A stretch of 64,000 nucleotides of DNA from Pegoplata infirma. Taxonomy: Eukaryota > Arthropoda > Insecta > Diptera > Anthomyiidae. The position numbers and the translations under genes were made by a program. The stretch lies in assembly GCA_963921195.1 (NCBI GenBank), contig OY992537.1, positions 91,966,736-92,030,735 on the forward strand. The letters are read 5' to 3'. The notes beneath the pieces are model-generated. The model saw only the letters and a list, made by a program, of their open reading frames with translations, made no database searches and was not told the DNA's origin. Positions 23,016 through 34,374 of the stretch are shown piece after piece (position 1 is the first letter of the stretch; every line of letters begins with the position of its first letter).

Positions 23016-24060
23016 ACTATTTTCATTCTCTTAAAACCAAAAATTTTAATAACTTGGGTTTGTAACTTTGATAATAATTCACCTCGTGGTGAATAAACCC
23101 GTTTTTCACCAGCTGGTGAATTAAAAGTAACATAATCATTTTTCAAAAAAAAAAAATTTTTTCATCAAATTTTTATTTTTCATCAATTTTTTTTTTTCAT
23201 AAATTCATCAAACTTTTTTTTTCATCGAAATTTTTTTTTTCACAATTTTTTTTTCATTATTTTTTATTTTATCGAATTTTTTTTTTCGTCAATTTTTTTT
23301 CATCAAATTTTTTTTTTCATAACATTTTTTTTTCATCAATTTTTTTTTTAATAATTTTTTTTTCATCAAATTTTTTTTTCATATTTTTTTATCATATTTT
23401 TCATCAAATTTTTTTATCAAATTTTTTATTATCAATTTTTTTCTCATCAAAAATTTTTTTTTATATTTTTTTTTTTCATCAATTTTTTTACATCAAAAAA
23501 TTTTTCTTTTCATCAAAAACTTTTTTTCATTAAAAACTTTTTTTCATCAAATTTTTTTTCACCAAAAATTTTGGGTTCATAAAATTTTTTTTAACATAAT
23601 TTTGTTTTTCGTGAAAAAAAATCATTTTTTACCAAATCTACATTTTCACCAAGTCTAATCTTTTCGCATAAAAATTTTCCATTTGTTTATCAAATGTACA
23701 TAAAACAAGTGATAGTGTTATATTCTTTGGTGCCGAATCTTTTATACTCTCCAAAATGTAAAAACACTTGCACTTATTTTTGCACTCACTTACGAAATGT
23801 ACAGCTCTTTTGGTTTTTTAATGGGGTCCTCGACTGATTTTTCAATTCTTTTTGAATGGAATTGCAAAGTAATATAACATTATTTTTTCTAAAAAAAACT
23901 TTGCTTTGGCAAGAACACCCAAATCTTCCGCACAACATTATCATGATTTAATGTTTTGGGCAAGAGTAGAAAATTCGCAGGCATTTTTTTTATCATTACA
24001 CGTGATCAAAAATCAGTACATGTATTAATCAAATCAGTACAAATGGTCAACCTAATGTAG
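23016..24060. repeat. Left copy of a large inverted repeat (partner 34375-35770)
   Basis: Starts with AATTACTATTTTCATTCTCT and has two palindrome boxes, TTCACCTCGTGGTGAA and TTCACCAGCTGGTGAA. A TTTTTTTCATCAAA array follows, then an ATTCTTTGGTGCCGAAT box, ending with a stretch containing TTTTTTCTAAAAAAAACTTT and GGCAAGAACACC. All of these appear in reverse complement in the partner about 12 kb away. Confidence 0.75.
23130..23640. repeat. Low-complexity TTTTTTCATCAAA array
   Basis: Irregular repeats of TTTTTTTTCATCAAATT. It is the mirror of the TTGATGAAAAAA array at 35040-35640 within the large inverted repeat. Confidence 0.75.
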
Positions 24061-24064
24061 ACGA

Positions 24065-25380
24065 AAGTCTCAGATTATAAACATTTATCGTATAAAAAAG
24101 TCTTCTTCCTACATAGAAAATATCAGATTCTGAGACATTTTTCGTAAAAACGTTCTGTGTCTGAATCTGAGACTTCTTTTTAACGAAAAATGTCTCAGAA
24201 TCTGAGACTTTTTTCGAAGAAAAATTTTTTGGATTCTAAGAACTTATTCCACAGATTAAGTCTCAGATCCTTAAACCTTCTACTATAGAAAAAGTCTCAT
24301 ACGCTAAAGCATTTTTGTTATATTTTTCTAATAGATTTGTTCCGTGTAGAAAAACTTTAAGATTCTGAGAACTTTTTTCAATAGAGAAAGTCTTAGACTT
24401 TAAGGCTTTTTTCCAATAGAAAGTGTCTTAGATTCTGAGACCATTTCCTATAAAAAGTTTCAGATTCGGAGGCTTTTTTCTTATATAGAAAAAGTCTAAG
24501 ATTCTAGCACTTTTTCCTAAAGAAAAAGCCTCAGATTCAGAGACCTTTTTCTTATAGAAAAAGTCTCAGACTCTGAGACTTTTTACCTAAAGAACAAGTC
24601 TCAAATTCTGAGATCATATTTCTTTAAAAAAAGTCTAAGATTCTTAGACCTTATTCCAACCGAAAACCTCTCAGATTCTGAAAGCTTTTTTCCAATAGAA
24701 TAAGTTTTAACTTCTGCGACTTTTTTCAACAGAAAAAATCTCAGATTTTAAGACCTTTCCTTTCACAAATGTTTCAGATTCCGAGACTTTTTCCTATAAA
24801 ATAAATCTGAAATTCAGAGGATCTAAGACCTTTTTCCTATGAAATAGTTTTAGATTCTGGGACCCTTTTTCTGCGACCCTTCTCCTGTAAACATTTCTCA
24901 AATTCTTTTTTCTACAGAAAAATTTTAGATTTTGGGATTTGAGAAAAAGTCTCAAATTCTAAGAAATTTTTCTATAGGATGGGTCTTAGATTCTGAGACA
25001 TTTTTCCCATAGAAAAAATCTCAGATTCTGCGAGAGATTCAGAGACCTTTTGCCTATAGAAAAAGTCTCAGATTCTGAGACATTTTCTCTATGTAAAAAC
25101 TCTTAGATTCTGAGATATTTTTCCTATAGAAAAAGTCTTAGATTCTGTCATATTTTTCCTACAGAAAAAGTTTTAGATTCTGAGAAATTTTTCCTTTAAA
25201 AATGGTTTCAGGTTCTGAGATATTTTTTCTATCAAAAAAGAATCAGATTCTGAGTCATTTAAAAAAAGTCTCAGATTTTGAGACATTTTTACTATAGAAA
25301 AAGTATCTGATTCTGAAGATTTTTTCTATAGGAAAGGTTTAATTTTCCTAAAGAAAATATCTCTCAATTTTTTCACAAAA
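24065..25380. repeat. 35-bp palindromic minisatellite, block 2 (largest)
   Basis: About 37 units. Successive copies of TCTCAGATTCTGAGA and variants start, for example, at 25066, 25101, 25136 and 25171, a 35-base period. The spacer CTTTTTCCTATAGAAAAAG is a second palindrome, so the array alternates two dyads. Divergence between units is moderate with small indels. No conserved reading frame is possible across a period not divisible by three. Confidence 0.9.
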
Positions 25381-25978
25381 ACTTTTCCGATTTAGTCACA
25401 TTTTTGCTTTGAAGATTTTCAGATTTTCCCTTTAAAAATTATTATATTCTATAAAAAATTTTCGGATTTCTAAATCGATATTTTGTTGCGTTACAAACGG
25501 AATGACAAAGTGAGTTTACTTTGGTTAGAGGTTATAAAAATGGAAAGAGTTGTCGCAGATCTTTATAATTTGGTTCACCAGCACAAAATTTTTGCGCAAA
25601 GCGGTCGAAGGATATTTGTACCTGACATATAAAAAACTTTCGAAAACTTTCAGTTGCCAACTAAAGATGCGCTTGCAAAATTTTTTTTTATACATTTTCC
25701 CCCAATCAGCTCTTTTGTGGTCATCGTTCGGCAGGTAGTCCGACCAGAATCTCTAAAGTTTATAATTGTCGGGACGCCCCACATTGGTTCCAAATCAAAA
25801 TCTAGCTGGACAAAAGTCCAAAAATTAGTGTCCTTAAAATTGGGAATTAATAGTGCTAGGGGCAAGCTAAGGGTGTGTTCTGATCAATCTAATAACCATT
25901 TTTTGGAATTAGGTCTTTAACTTTGTAAATATGCGAATGAAATAACATGTTTGGTATCCAATATTAAAAAAAAAATAA
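25381..25978. other. Dispersed-repeat relic and unassigned DNA
   Basis: Near 25480-25530 the repeat tail GTTACAAACGGAATGACAAA and GAGGTTATAAAAAT are present. A segment near 25780-25825 (ACATTGGTTCC, ATCTAGCTGGACAAAA) is found inverted at 30115-30160. No protein is recognised; overlapping frames on both strands are shadows. Confidence 0.45.
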
Positions 25979-28911
25979 TATATATCGGCCATTCCAGGAA
26001 AGACCGGCCAAAAATTGGCATTTTTTGACCTTGGGTCGTCTGAATATCACAAAACTTTTTTTGTAGGAACTCTAAGGAGCCATTAAGAGAATTCAGTTTT
26101 CAGTTTATAGAAATTTATAAAACCCTTGATTATTATTCGCGTTTTTAATTTTTTGAAATATCAAAAAATTGGAAAAAGTGGGTAACTTTGTAAATTAATA
26201 TCTCAGCCAATTCTTCATGCATTTTTATCGTTTTAAACGAGTTTTATTGCCAATATCGTCTTCTTTTACAATATTATAGTAGAAAAAAAATTTTGAACTG
26301 CAGAATGCATTTTTTATGCAATTGCATTTTTAAAATGCATTTTTTAAGTCTAAGGGCCTCTTCGATTTTTTTTATCTTTCATGTTAATCAAAATATAACA
26401 TTTTTACTGAAGACCTGCATTTATAGTATTTTGGGTCTCGCAGTTAAAATATTTAAATTATTTTTTTTTAAAAATCACTTAATTTTTTTCCATACAAAAC
26501 TTGAAATTTGTTCACAATTTTTCGATTTTTTTTTTCATTTTTATTTAAATTGGATTGTATAAGTCGAAAATTATACCAGCAAGGTAAACCAAATTCGAGT
26601 ATGCTAAATTTAATAATTTGTTAACCGTTTCGCGATATCCGCGACTTTTGCAATTTGTATGTTAATGTGCCATAAAACGATATTTTTATACTTTTGGGAT
26701 AATTATTAAATTTAAAAAACTCGAATAAATATAATTAACATTAAAAGATGCTGTATTTTTTTTTTGAGAGAAAAAATATTTTTTTTCGGATGTTTTTTTT
26801 CTGTCATCTTTTGTATTTTAGACATTTTTAAACATAAATATCAAAATTACAAAATACAATAAAAAATTTCGCTAAAAATCAAATTTCCGCAAATAAAAAT
26901 TACTGTTAAAAAAAATTATACTGTTATTATTAGGGATGAGATTTTCATGCACTAAAAAATCGAAAATATGCGCTTAAAATATGCGCTAAAAAATTCAAAA
27001 TATGCACTAAAAAACCATAAAATATGCACTAAAAAATAAAATGTGTACAATAAAAATCTTGTTTTCATGGGAAAAACTTCTTAAAAAGCAAAAAAAGCCG
27101 CTAGGTTTAAAAAATAACATTAAAAACTTTACACAAGCAAGATTTTTTTAGAAATTAAGAAAAATCTATAAAAAAAATTTAGAAGAAAAAAATAATTTTT
27201 CTTATTTTCAAAATAAATTTTTAAAATTTATAATAGTTTTTGAAAAAAATAAATTTCTATTTGTGTTTTTGCTAATTTATGCCAAAATATGCAAAAATAT
27301 GCACTTAAAAGTTGGAAATATGCACAAAATATGCATTTAAAATCTAAATATGCAAAAATATGCATTTTCACCAAAATATGCAAAATATGCAAAAACAAAT
27401 CGATGCCATTTTAACGCAAATTTCTTGATTCGGAAAGATCATTGGTCGATATCGTTTTTTGAATTTCGACAAAAAACATGCATTTGCATGGAAATCTCAT
27501 CCCTAGTTATTATACATTTAAAAAATGTAAAATGGTTCTGAACCGGAAACCAGATCCACTAATTTTTATATATATTGACCTCCTGTATTCGCCATCAGAA
27601 TTGAATTCTATCGTTGGGTTTTCCTGTAATTTACAAGGAAAGTCCGCAAAGTGTACCTACATAATTTGTTAATTTGACCAAGTTAAAAATTTTTTCGCGA
27701 ATACTTCTCATCACTTAATCTCCTCTTATTGTAATATTACTAAATGAGTATAACTCAGTTGTAATTGTATTAATTAAAAAAAAAAAAAAAAAAACATAAA
27801 AATATATTTTTCGCGAAAAACAATAATTCTGCAAGTGAAAATTACAGTGTTTTATTACACCGTCCGACACACTTTTGTACACATGGACCAGACCGAAAAA
27901 TTCTGACAGTAGAGCTGAAAATAAAATACACGTGTCTCCCAGTTTTTTTAGATCAATTCGCGTTTTCGAGAAAAACGCCAATAAAAATATTTGTGTTTTT
28001 CCAAAGTAGTGAGAAATAAGTTGAAAAATTTATTAAATCTACTTGTGAGCTAAATAATGTTTAAACATGTCTTTAGTAAATTTTTTTACAACAGATTTTT
28101 TATTTTTTTTTGATAATGCACTAAGATTGCTATCTTTAGCTGCTGGTAGCCAACTGTTTTTTTTTTCCAAAATGGTTTTTGTTATTTTTCCCGTAAAAGG
28201 GTCCTAAATCCCCATCATTTAGGGGGGCAAGCATTTTCAAATTCGAAAAAGAGCCGAATTCGGGACGCGCTAGAGGTCAGCATGTTAAAAAAAAGTTTAA
28301 AATTTACACACAGTGTTCATATAAAGTACTTTTTTTTCGTTCTATGGCGTACTAATACAATCAAACTAAAAAATAACGAAAAAAACGCAAAAATTTAAAA
28401 ATAATTTAAATATTTGTGTGAAAAAAATCTAAGCGTTTTCTTTAAAAATATAAAAACTGCGAGACCCAAAAAAGTATAAATACAGGTCTTTAGTAAAAAC
28501 TACATATTTTTTTAAATACAAAACAGAAAATAAATCGAAGAGGCCCTTTGACCTAAAAAATGCATTTAGAAAATGCAATTGCATACAAAATGCATTTTTG
28601 AATTTTAAATATTTTTTGTAAAACAATATTGTAAAATAAGACAAAATTGCCTTTCAAACTCATTTTCAAAAACAAAGATCCATTAAGAATTGCCCAAGAT
28701 ATGCATCTACAAAGTTGACCATTTTTTTAAATTTTTTGATTTTTCAAAATATAAAAATCGCGAATAAAATCGAATGTTTTCAGAATTTTTCTAAACCACA
28801 AACTAAAATCTCTTAATGGCTCCTTAGAGTTCTTGAAAAAAAAAGTTTTATAAAAATCGGATGACCCGAGGTCAAATTTTGGCCGTTCTTTCATGGAATG
28901 GCCGATATATA
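25979..28911. mobile_element. Foldback element, TATATATCGGCCATTCC termini
   Basis: The left arm begins TATATATCGGCCATTCCAGG and the right arm is its inverted, diverged copy. Arms are about 500 bp (25979-26480 and 28410-28911) and share TCTAAGGAGCCATTAAGAGA, ACCTGCATTTATA and GAAGAGGCCCTTTG-type boxes. The 1.9-kb interior holds a hAT MITE (26931-27505) and otherwise AT-rich DNA without recognisable protein. Target duplication is not clear. Confidence 0.75.
26931..27505. mobile_element. hAT-type MITE with ATATGCAC word core
   Basis: The termini TAGGGATGAGATTTTCATGC and GCATGGAAATCTCATCCCTA are inverted, with a perfect 8-bp duplication GTTATTAT (26923-26930 and 27506-27513). The core at both ends is made of repeated AAATATGCACTAAAAA words, at least fifteen in total. 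It is nested in the foldback at 25979-28911. Confidence 0.88.
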
Positions 28912-29399
28912 AGTGTTCAACTAATAACATCATATTATCCATGTTACATCAATGGTTGCAAAACGGTTTATGTACAAGAAAGCTACAGATTTATACTTAT
29001 TCTGGACATTAATAAGAAATTTATTATAGATCTTCTTCTTACATTTTTTGTACTTTGAAGTATGGTCAATAATAACAATATTTTTGAGGACTTATGAAAC
29101 TTCCGCAGCTTGCCAAAACCGAATCCAGGCATATCATGTCGAATTACCACATACAACTTATAGGTAATTTATTACTGCACGTTGTCATGCAGACATTTCT
29201 TGCAGGTTTTTACAAGTTTAAATTTAATCACAGTTTTTATGAAAATAGATTTTCGCCTAAAATTTTTTTTCTAAATAAAGTATCGAATTTTTGTAAGTTT
29301 TTGATAACTTTTAAGTATTATAATTATGGTAAGCTTAAATAAATCACTAAATTTGATGTTTCCTATTAAACCACGGCCAATTACACACTTCGACTAAAT
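28912..29399. other. Unassigned AT-rich DNA
   Basis: No repeat boundary, RNA gene or protein recognised. Confidence 0.4.
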
Positions 29400-29885
29400 T
29401 CAAAAATGTCCGTCTGTCCGTCCGTCTGTCCGTCTGTAGAGGATACGATACAGTCCAAAATAAAAAAGCTAGACTTCCGACGTTTGGCACGAATATGTCT
29501 TATATTCCTAGGCAGGTTAAGTTCGGAAATGGATAAAATCGGACCAAGGGGAGGAAAGTTCTCCCTTGGAGAACTAAACCAACCTAAGAAAAATCGCATT
29601 TTTTGCAGAGTTTTTTGTACTTTTGCTAAGCAAATGCAACATTCTTTTCTCAGATGAAGTTCGAAATCGCAAGGGAAAGGTGCTGCCTAACGTCTCCCAC
29701 CAACCCCCCCCCCCAAAAAAAAAAGACGCCCCTGGATTTTTTTATATTGTTTTTTTTTACATTTTGGAGGGTATAAAAGATTCGGCACAGCCGAATGTAA
29801 CACTGTCACTGGTTTTTTATTTTTTTTACATTTTGGAGGGTATAAAAGATTCGGCATAGCCGAATTTAACACTCTCACTTGTTTT
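29400..29885 (+). repeat. Dispersed fly repeat with duplicated ATTCGGC hairpin tail
   Basis: It has GTCCGTCTGTCCGTCC at 29410, then a CAGTCCAAAATAAAAAAGC box, CTAGGCAGGTTAAGTTCGG and a GGAGAACTAAACC box. The tail ACATTTTGGAGGGTATAAAA plus GATTCGGCACAGCCGAAT occurs twice in tandem (29758 and 29829). Homologues lie at 895-1490, 41754-42350 and 34612-34680. A 9-base C run occurs near 29705. Confidence 0.7.
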
Positions 29886-30164
29886 TTTCAATTACACTTC
29901 TCGACACAAATTTTTTTTTTTTTTTTAGAGATTACAAAACTTTCAAAAAATAAGTTTCTGCATTTCATATTTCTGTTCTGCATATAAACCATTTTTGTCA
30001 TTAATGAATTACTCAAAAAAAAAAATAAAAAGTTGTCGATTAGTGTAATCGACTTAGAAAAATTTAAACATGTTTTTTGAACTCAGCGACCCCAAAAACA
30101 TATAAAACGGTGATAAAATAATTTTGTCCAGCTAGATTTGGACTTGGAACCACTGTGCGCCCTA
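29886..30164. other. Unassigned DNA
   Basis: Includes TTTTGTCCAGCTAGATTTGG, an inverted relative of the segment at 25795-25820. No gene. Confidence 0.4.
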
Positions 30165-30172
30165 GTGTACAT

Positions 30173-31081
30173 TAGACCGGGTCGAAAAAAAAGTTCCCAT
30201 TGTGCGGGCTTAATTTTAAAGCTTACCTCGAAAAAGTTCCATAGCCAAAATATACGATTTTTAGGTCGCGATTTGGTACCGCCGAAATCGTTATTTGTTC
30301 ATAACTTTGTCATTTGATGTCCGATCGTTTTAAAAAAAAATTTGTTTGAAAGTCCTCCGCGAGTACTAAATTTGACCCATATCTGGTTTTGACCTCTGAG
30401 CTCATCTTCGTGTCATGAGTGTTAGTTTCTCAGCTTTCTACCCACCTAAATGATTTTAATTTTTCCATTAAATTATAGCATTAAAAAATTCATGAAATTC
30501 TTCCCTTAGAAGTACCCTATTAAATTAATTATCAAAAAAGTTACATTCAATTTTAAATTTCCATAGAAAAAGATTTAAAACACTTGTTCGTATGTATTTA
30601 AATACAAACTAAAAAAATTAAATATAGTTTAAAGGCATAATAACAAGTGTTTTTTCTAATTTTCTTTATATTGTATATGAAAATCTTAAATCAAATGTAA
30701 CTTTTTTGTTAATAAATTTAACTGGATTCTTCGAAGGGAAGAATTTCATGAATTTTTTAGTGCTATAATTTAATGGAAAAATAAAAATCATTTAAGTGGG
30801 TAGAAAGATGAGAAACTAACAATCATAACAAGAAGATGACCTCTGAGGTTAAAACCAGATATGAGTCAACTTTAGTACTCGCTGAGGACTTTCTAACAAT
30901 TTTTTTTTTAAAACGATCGGACATCAACTGACAAAGCTAAGAACAAAAAACGATTTCGGCGGTACCAAATCGCGACCTAAAAATCTAATATTTTGGCTAT
31001 GGAACTTTTTCGAGGTAAGCTTTAAAATTAAGCCCGCACAATGGGAACTTTTTTTTTCTCCTTTATGGTCGACCCAGTCTA
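30173..31081. mobile_element. hAT-type foldback element, TAGACCGGGTCGA termini
   Basis: The termini TAGACCGGGTCGA and TCGACCCAGTCTA are flanked by a perfect 8-bp duplication GTGTACAT (30165-30172 and 31082-31089). Almost all 909 bp form two inverted arms meeting near 30630. Matching boxes include GTTCCCATTGTGCGGGCTTA, TTTAGGTCGCGATTTGGTAC and GATGTCCGATCGTTTTAAA. There is no coding capacity. Confidence 0.88.
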
Positions 31082-31089
31082 GTGTACAT

Positions 31090-31454
31090 AGTCCGCAAAT
31101 GGCTTAACAAGAAAATTTAAGGGTTGGGTGTATTTTCTAATATTGTTTTAACAAAATAATATGTGTGCATACGTATACGCAATAATAATGTTGTCATAAA
31201 CAAGAAAAACACACATACTGTGTTAGTGTAAAGCAACTACACCAACATAAAATAAAGTGTAAAATATAAACACATACTAATACTGTAAACATCGTACAAG
31301 ATACTCACTCAAACATACATATTGTAACAGTGAGGGTAAATAAATTTTAATATAATCAAATTAAAGCATGGCGCTTTGTTTCAAAATCTGGTAATTTTCT
31401 TTGCAAAAATGATTTGGAATATGGGAGTTTAGCATTCAAAAAATATCTCTTATT
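31090..31454. other. Unassigned AT-rich DNA
   Basis: No recognised gene, repeat unit or element end. Confidence 0.4.
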
Positions 31455-31566
31455 GTTAATCTGAGAACTTTTCTATACGAAAAATGTCTCAGAATCTGAT
31501 AATTTGTCTATAGGGAAGATGTCTCAGAATTTGAGAATTTTTCTAAACAAAAGATATCTCAGAATC

Positions 31567-32173
31567 AGGCGCCCAATAGGCTAGTTGGTAGCATGCTAGC
31601 CTATGATTCTGGGAGTCGTGGGTTCGGTTCCCACCAGAGGCATTTGTCTGTTTCGCTACATCGCGGTAATGGCCACAGTCACCTGTCTCGGTTAGGTTAG
31701 GTTAATTTAGTATATGATTTGTAATTATATGTTAAAAATTCAATAAAATAAAATAAAATAAAATAAAATAAAATAAAATAAAATAAAATAAAATAAAATA
31801 AAATAAAATAAAATAAAATAAAATAAAATAAAATAAAATAAAATAAAATTAAAATAAAATAAAATAAAATAAAATAAAATAAAATAAAATAAAATAAAAT
31901 AAAATAAAATAAAATAAAATAAAATAAAATAAAATAAAATAAAATAAAATAAAATAAAATAAAATAAAATAAAATAAAATAAAATAAAATAAAATAAAAT
32001 AAAATAAAATAAAATAAAATAAAATAAAATAAAATAAAATAAAATAAAATAAAATAAAATAAAATAAAATAAAATAAAATAAAATAAAATAAAATAAAAT
32101 AAAATAAAATAAAATAAAATAAAATAAAATAAAATAAAATAAAATAAAATAAACTTAAATAAAATAAAAATAT
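31567..32173 (+). mobile_element. tRNA-derived SINE with a long AAAAT tail
   Basis: The head (31567-31640) is tRNA-like. TAGGCTAGTTGGTAGCATGC resembles an A box, and GGTTCGGTTCC closely matches a B box. A body of about 100 bp follows, with CGCGGTAATGGCCACAG and GGTTAGGTTAGGTTAA. The tail is about 80 AAAAT repeats. It is flanked by a perfect 13-bp duplication ATATCTCAGAATC (31554-31566 and 32174-32186), which fixes both ends. Pol III transcription and mobilisation by a LINE in trans are inferred. Confidence 0.88.
31738..32152 (+). repeat. AAAAT pentanucleotide microsatellite
   Basis: About 415 bases of AAAAT with one visible interruption near 31847 (AAAATTAAAAT). It forms the tail of the SINE. 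Confidence 0.97.
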
Positions 32174-32460
32174 ATATCTCAGAATCTGAGAATTTTTCTA
32201 TACGAAAATTTCCTCAGAATCAGAGAACTTTTCTGTACGAAAAATATCTCGGAATCTAAGAATTTTTCTAAACGAAAAATGTCTCAGAATCTGAGAATTT
32301 TCTAAAAGAAAATTGTTTCAGAATCTGAGAATTTTTCTATACGAATAATGTCTCAGAATCCGAGAATTTTTCAAAACGAAAAATGTTTCAGAATCTGCGA
32401 AATTTTCATTACGAAAAATGTCTCAAAGTCTGAGAATTTTTCTGTACGAAAAATTTTTCC

Positions 32461-33154
32461 AATATATATTTTCATCTTTAGAGAGTTGCCATGACTGGCA
32501 GTACTTATAGAATAACAAAATATTAAAAATGAAAGGAAAATCGATGCAGCAGACAATTTATTTCTTCGTTCTCTGCCAGTCGTAAGCAGCTCAAACATAA
32601 AAAATTTATGTAATGTTGAAAAAAAAATTAAAATAAATATCATTGTCGTCTTCCTAATATTTATGTAATGTCTGCATAATGTGGCATAAATGTATGCATG
32701 TTAGTATGTTTAATGCTAATGTATGAATACATTCTTAAAAATACACACACTCGTAGTGTTAAATAAGTATCCTACATCTGCTTCAAGTGCTTCTAACACA
32801 TCCTTTTTTTGCATGCATTGTAAATGAGACATTTTATGACTCAGCCAACATCATTTCCATTAGCTATTGTGTGTCGTTTGTTCTATATAAATATATTTAG
32901 TATAAGTCTGTAGGATAAGGCGAATATCTAAAATATACTCTACTACACTAGAACATGTAAATTGGTACACCCACCTGTCATTTCCTGATAATAGTAATTT
33001 TTTTACATACTTTTCTACTGTTTAGAGAAACCATTATTTAGTGTAGTGTTGCTATATTCTAGCGGAATTTATAGATTCCACTAAGGCTCTCAAAAGTGGT
33101 TTCATTTCGAACCTTTTATTTTCAAAAGAAATATTCGAAACGAAATTTAAGAAT
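32461..33154. other. Unassigned AT-rich DNA
   Basis: No gene or element ends recognised; a minus-strand frame at 32371-32643 has no domain and overlaps the minisatellite. Confidence 0.4.
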
Positions 33155-33970
33155 CCCTAGTAAAAAAGTTTTTATTATATTAAATTATATATGACCCTTT
33201 ATATGTTCAGATCTAAGATTTATTGCTGCTCCATTTTCTTATCTGAGGTAATACATAAATATATCTGACTTTATGTAATTATATAAATCTATATTAATTT
33301 ATATAAAATAAGATCAAGTGGATTTAATTGGATGTGACCAAAATTCGGATCAAATTGTATAATTTTTTATATTTGTGTATCTAAAATAATACAATTCGAT
33401 AATTACAGTCGAACTCGGTTATAACGAACCCGGTCATAACGAATTCTCGGTTATAACGAACTATTTCCAAAGTCCCGACGTTTTGGCAACCATTTTCACA
33501 CAAAATACTTCTTTTATAACGAACTCGGTTATAGCGAATCCTCGGTTAAAACGAACTACTTATTATGGTCCCACGAACACAATTTGATGTATATTTACTT
33601 TTTTATAACGAACTCCCATAAATATTTTAAAATGTGCCACAATTATATTTCCCAAACTCACAAAAAGATAGAAATTTTTGGTTAATATTATAATTTTGAT
33701 AAAATTTATTTATATTTTTAATGTTTTCTTCTCAGTAAGTAGTTTACTTACAAAAAAACGTCAAATAAAATAAAATTGGAACTTATTTTTTGGAAATAAA
33801 TCTAGCCTGATATAAAATATACCCCGCTTATAGCGAACTTCGCTTATAACGAACTATTTTTACTGGTCCCTCGGAGTGCGTTATAACCGGTTTCGACTGT
33901 ATTTGATCCAACTTGATACAGCCAATTTTGAGATCAAATTAGATCTTAAAAGCTTTCTTTTTTACTCGGG
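33155..33970. mobile_element. TIR element, CCCGAGTAAAA family
   Basis: The left terminus is CCCTAGTAAAAAAG and the right terminus CTTTTTTACTCGGG. Flanks are AT and TT, a 2-bp duplication with one change. The core has AGATCAAATTAGATC-like and TATATAATTATAT words. A pogo-like MITE (33406-33899) is nested inside. Confidence 0.68.
33406..33899. mobile_element. pogo-like MITE with TTATAACGAA words
   Basis: The termini CAGTCGAACTCGGTTATAAC and GTTATAACCGGTTTCGACTG are flanked by TA (33404-33405 and 33900-33901), as in Tc1/mariner-pogo elements. The subterminal regions are packed with the word TTATAACGAACT (about nine copies in both halves). At 494 bp it has no transposase. Confidence 0.82.
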
Positions 33971-34374
33971 TTTGACATGCTTAAATATTCAAAAATGAGA
34001 TCAAAACATTAAATACTCTTCCCTGTTATGAACACTTTATTGAAAATAGATTCCACTGTTACTACTGTGGCCTCAAAATAATTTGCATTTTTCTAGAAAA
34101 ATTAGGACAGCCACAAATTTTCTTTAAGTTCAAAAACACTCAAACTAACGCATTCACACATTATGTGCTACGTAGTTACATTCCATAGTGTAAAATAGAT
34201 AGACAGTTTCCTTATTTAGTGACTCGAACATATCATTCAGGGAAATGCTTTTAAAATAAATACTACAGTTCATTAAAATAAACTCTGATAAGGAAGGCAC
34301 TCTGTTTCAACTTATGGAGTTTCTTTTCTGGAAAAAAATTGACACTTTTTTGCATTTTGGCATAAAAATTGTGT
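33971..34374. other. Unassigned AT-rich DNA
   Basis: No gene or repeat recognised. Confidence 0.4.

Larger units (their letters stand above)
31455..32460. repeat. 35-bp palindromic minisatellite, block 3 (split by a SINE)
   Basis: Units lie at 31455-31566 and 32174-32460. In the right part the TCTCAG starts are at 32177, 32212 and 32247, again 35 bases apart. Spacers are of the TTTTTCTATACGAAAAATG form, as in block 1. The SINE at 31567-32173 interrupts one palindrome and duplicates part of it. Confidence 0.88.

Noticed and set aside
24065..25380. Regularly spaced repeats resembling a CRISPR array
   Set aside because: The spacers are themselves repeats of one dyad, the period is 35 bases in total, no cas genes are present and the context is eukaryotic.
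25650..25920. Overlapping frames of 71-88 codons on both strands
   Set aside because: No domain recognised; the segment is repeated inverted at about 30100, so it is repeat DNA.
31567..31640. Functional tRNA gene
   Set aside because: Box motifs are good but the stems do not pair well, and the segment is fused to a SINE body, tail and 13-bp target duplication.
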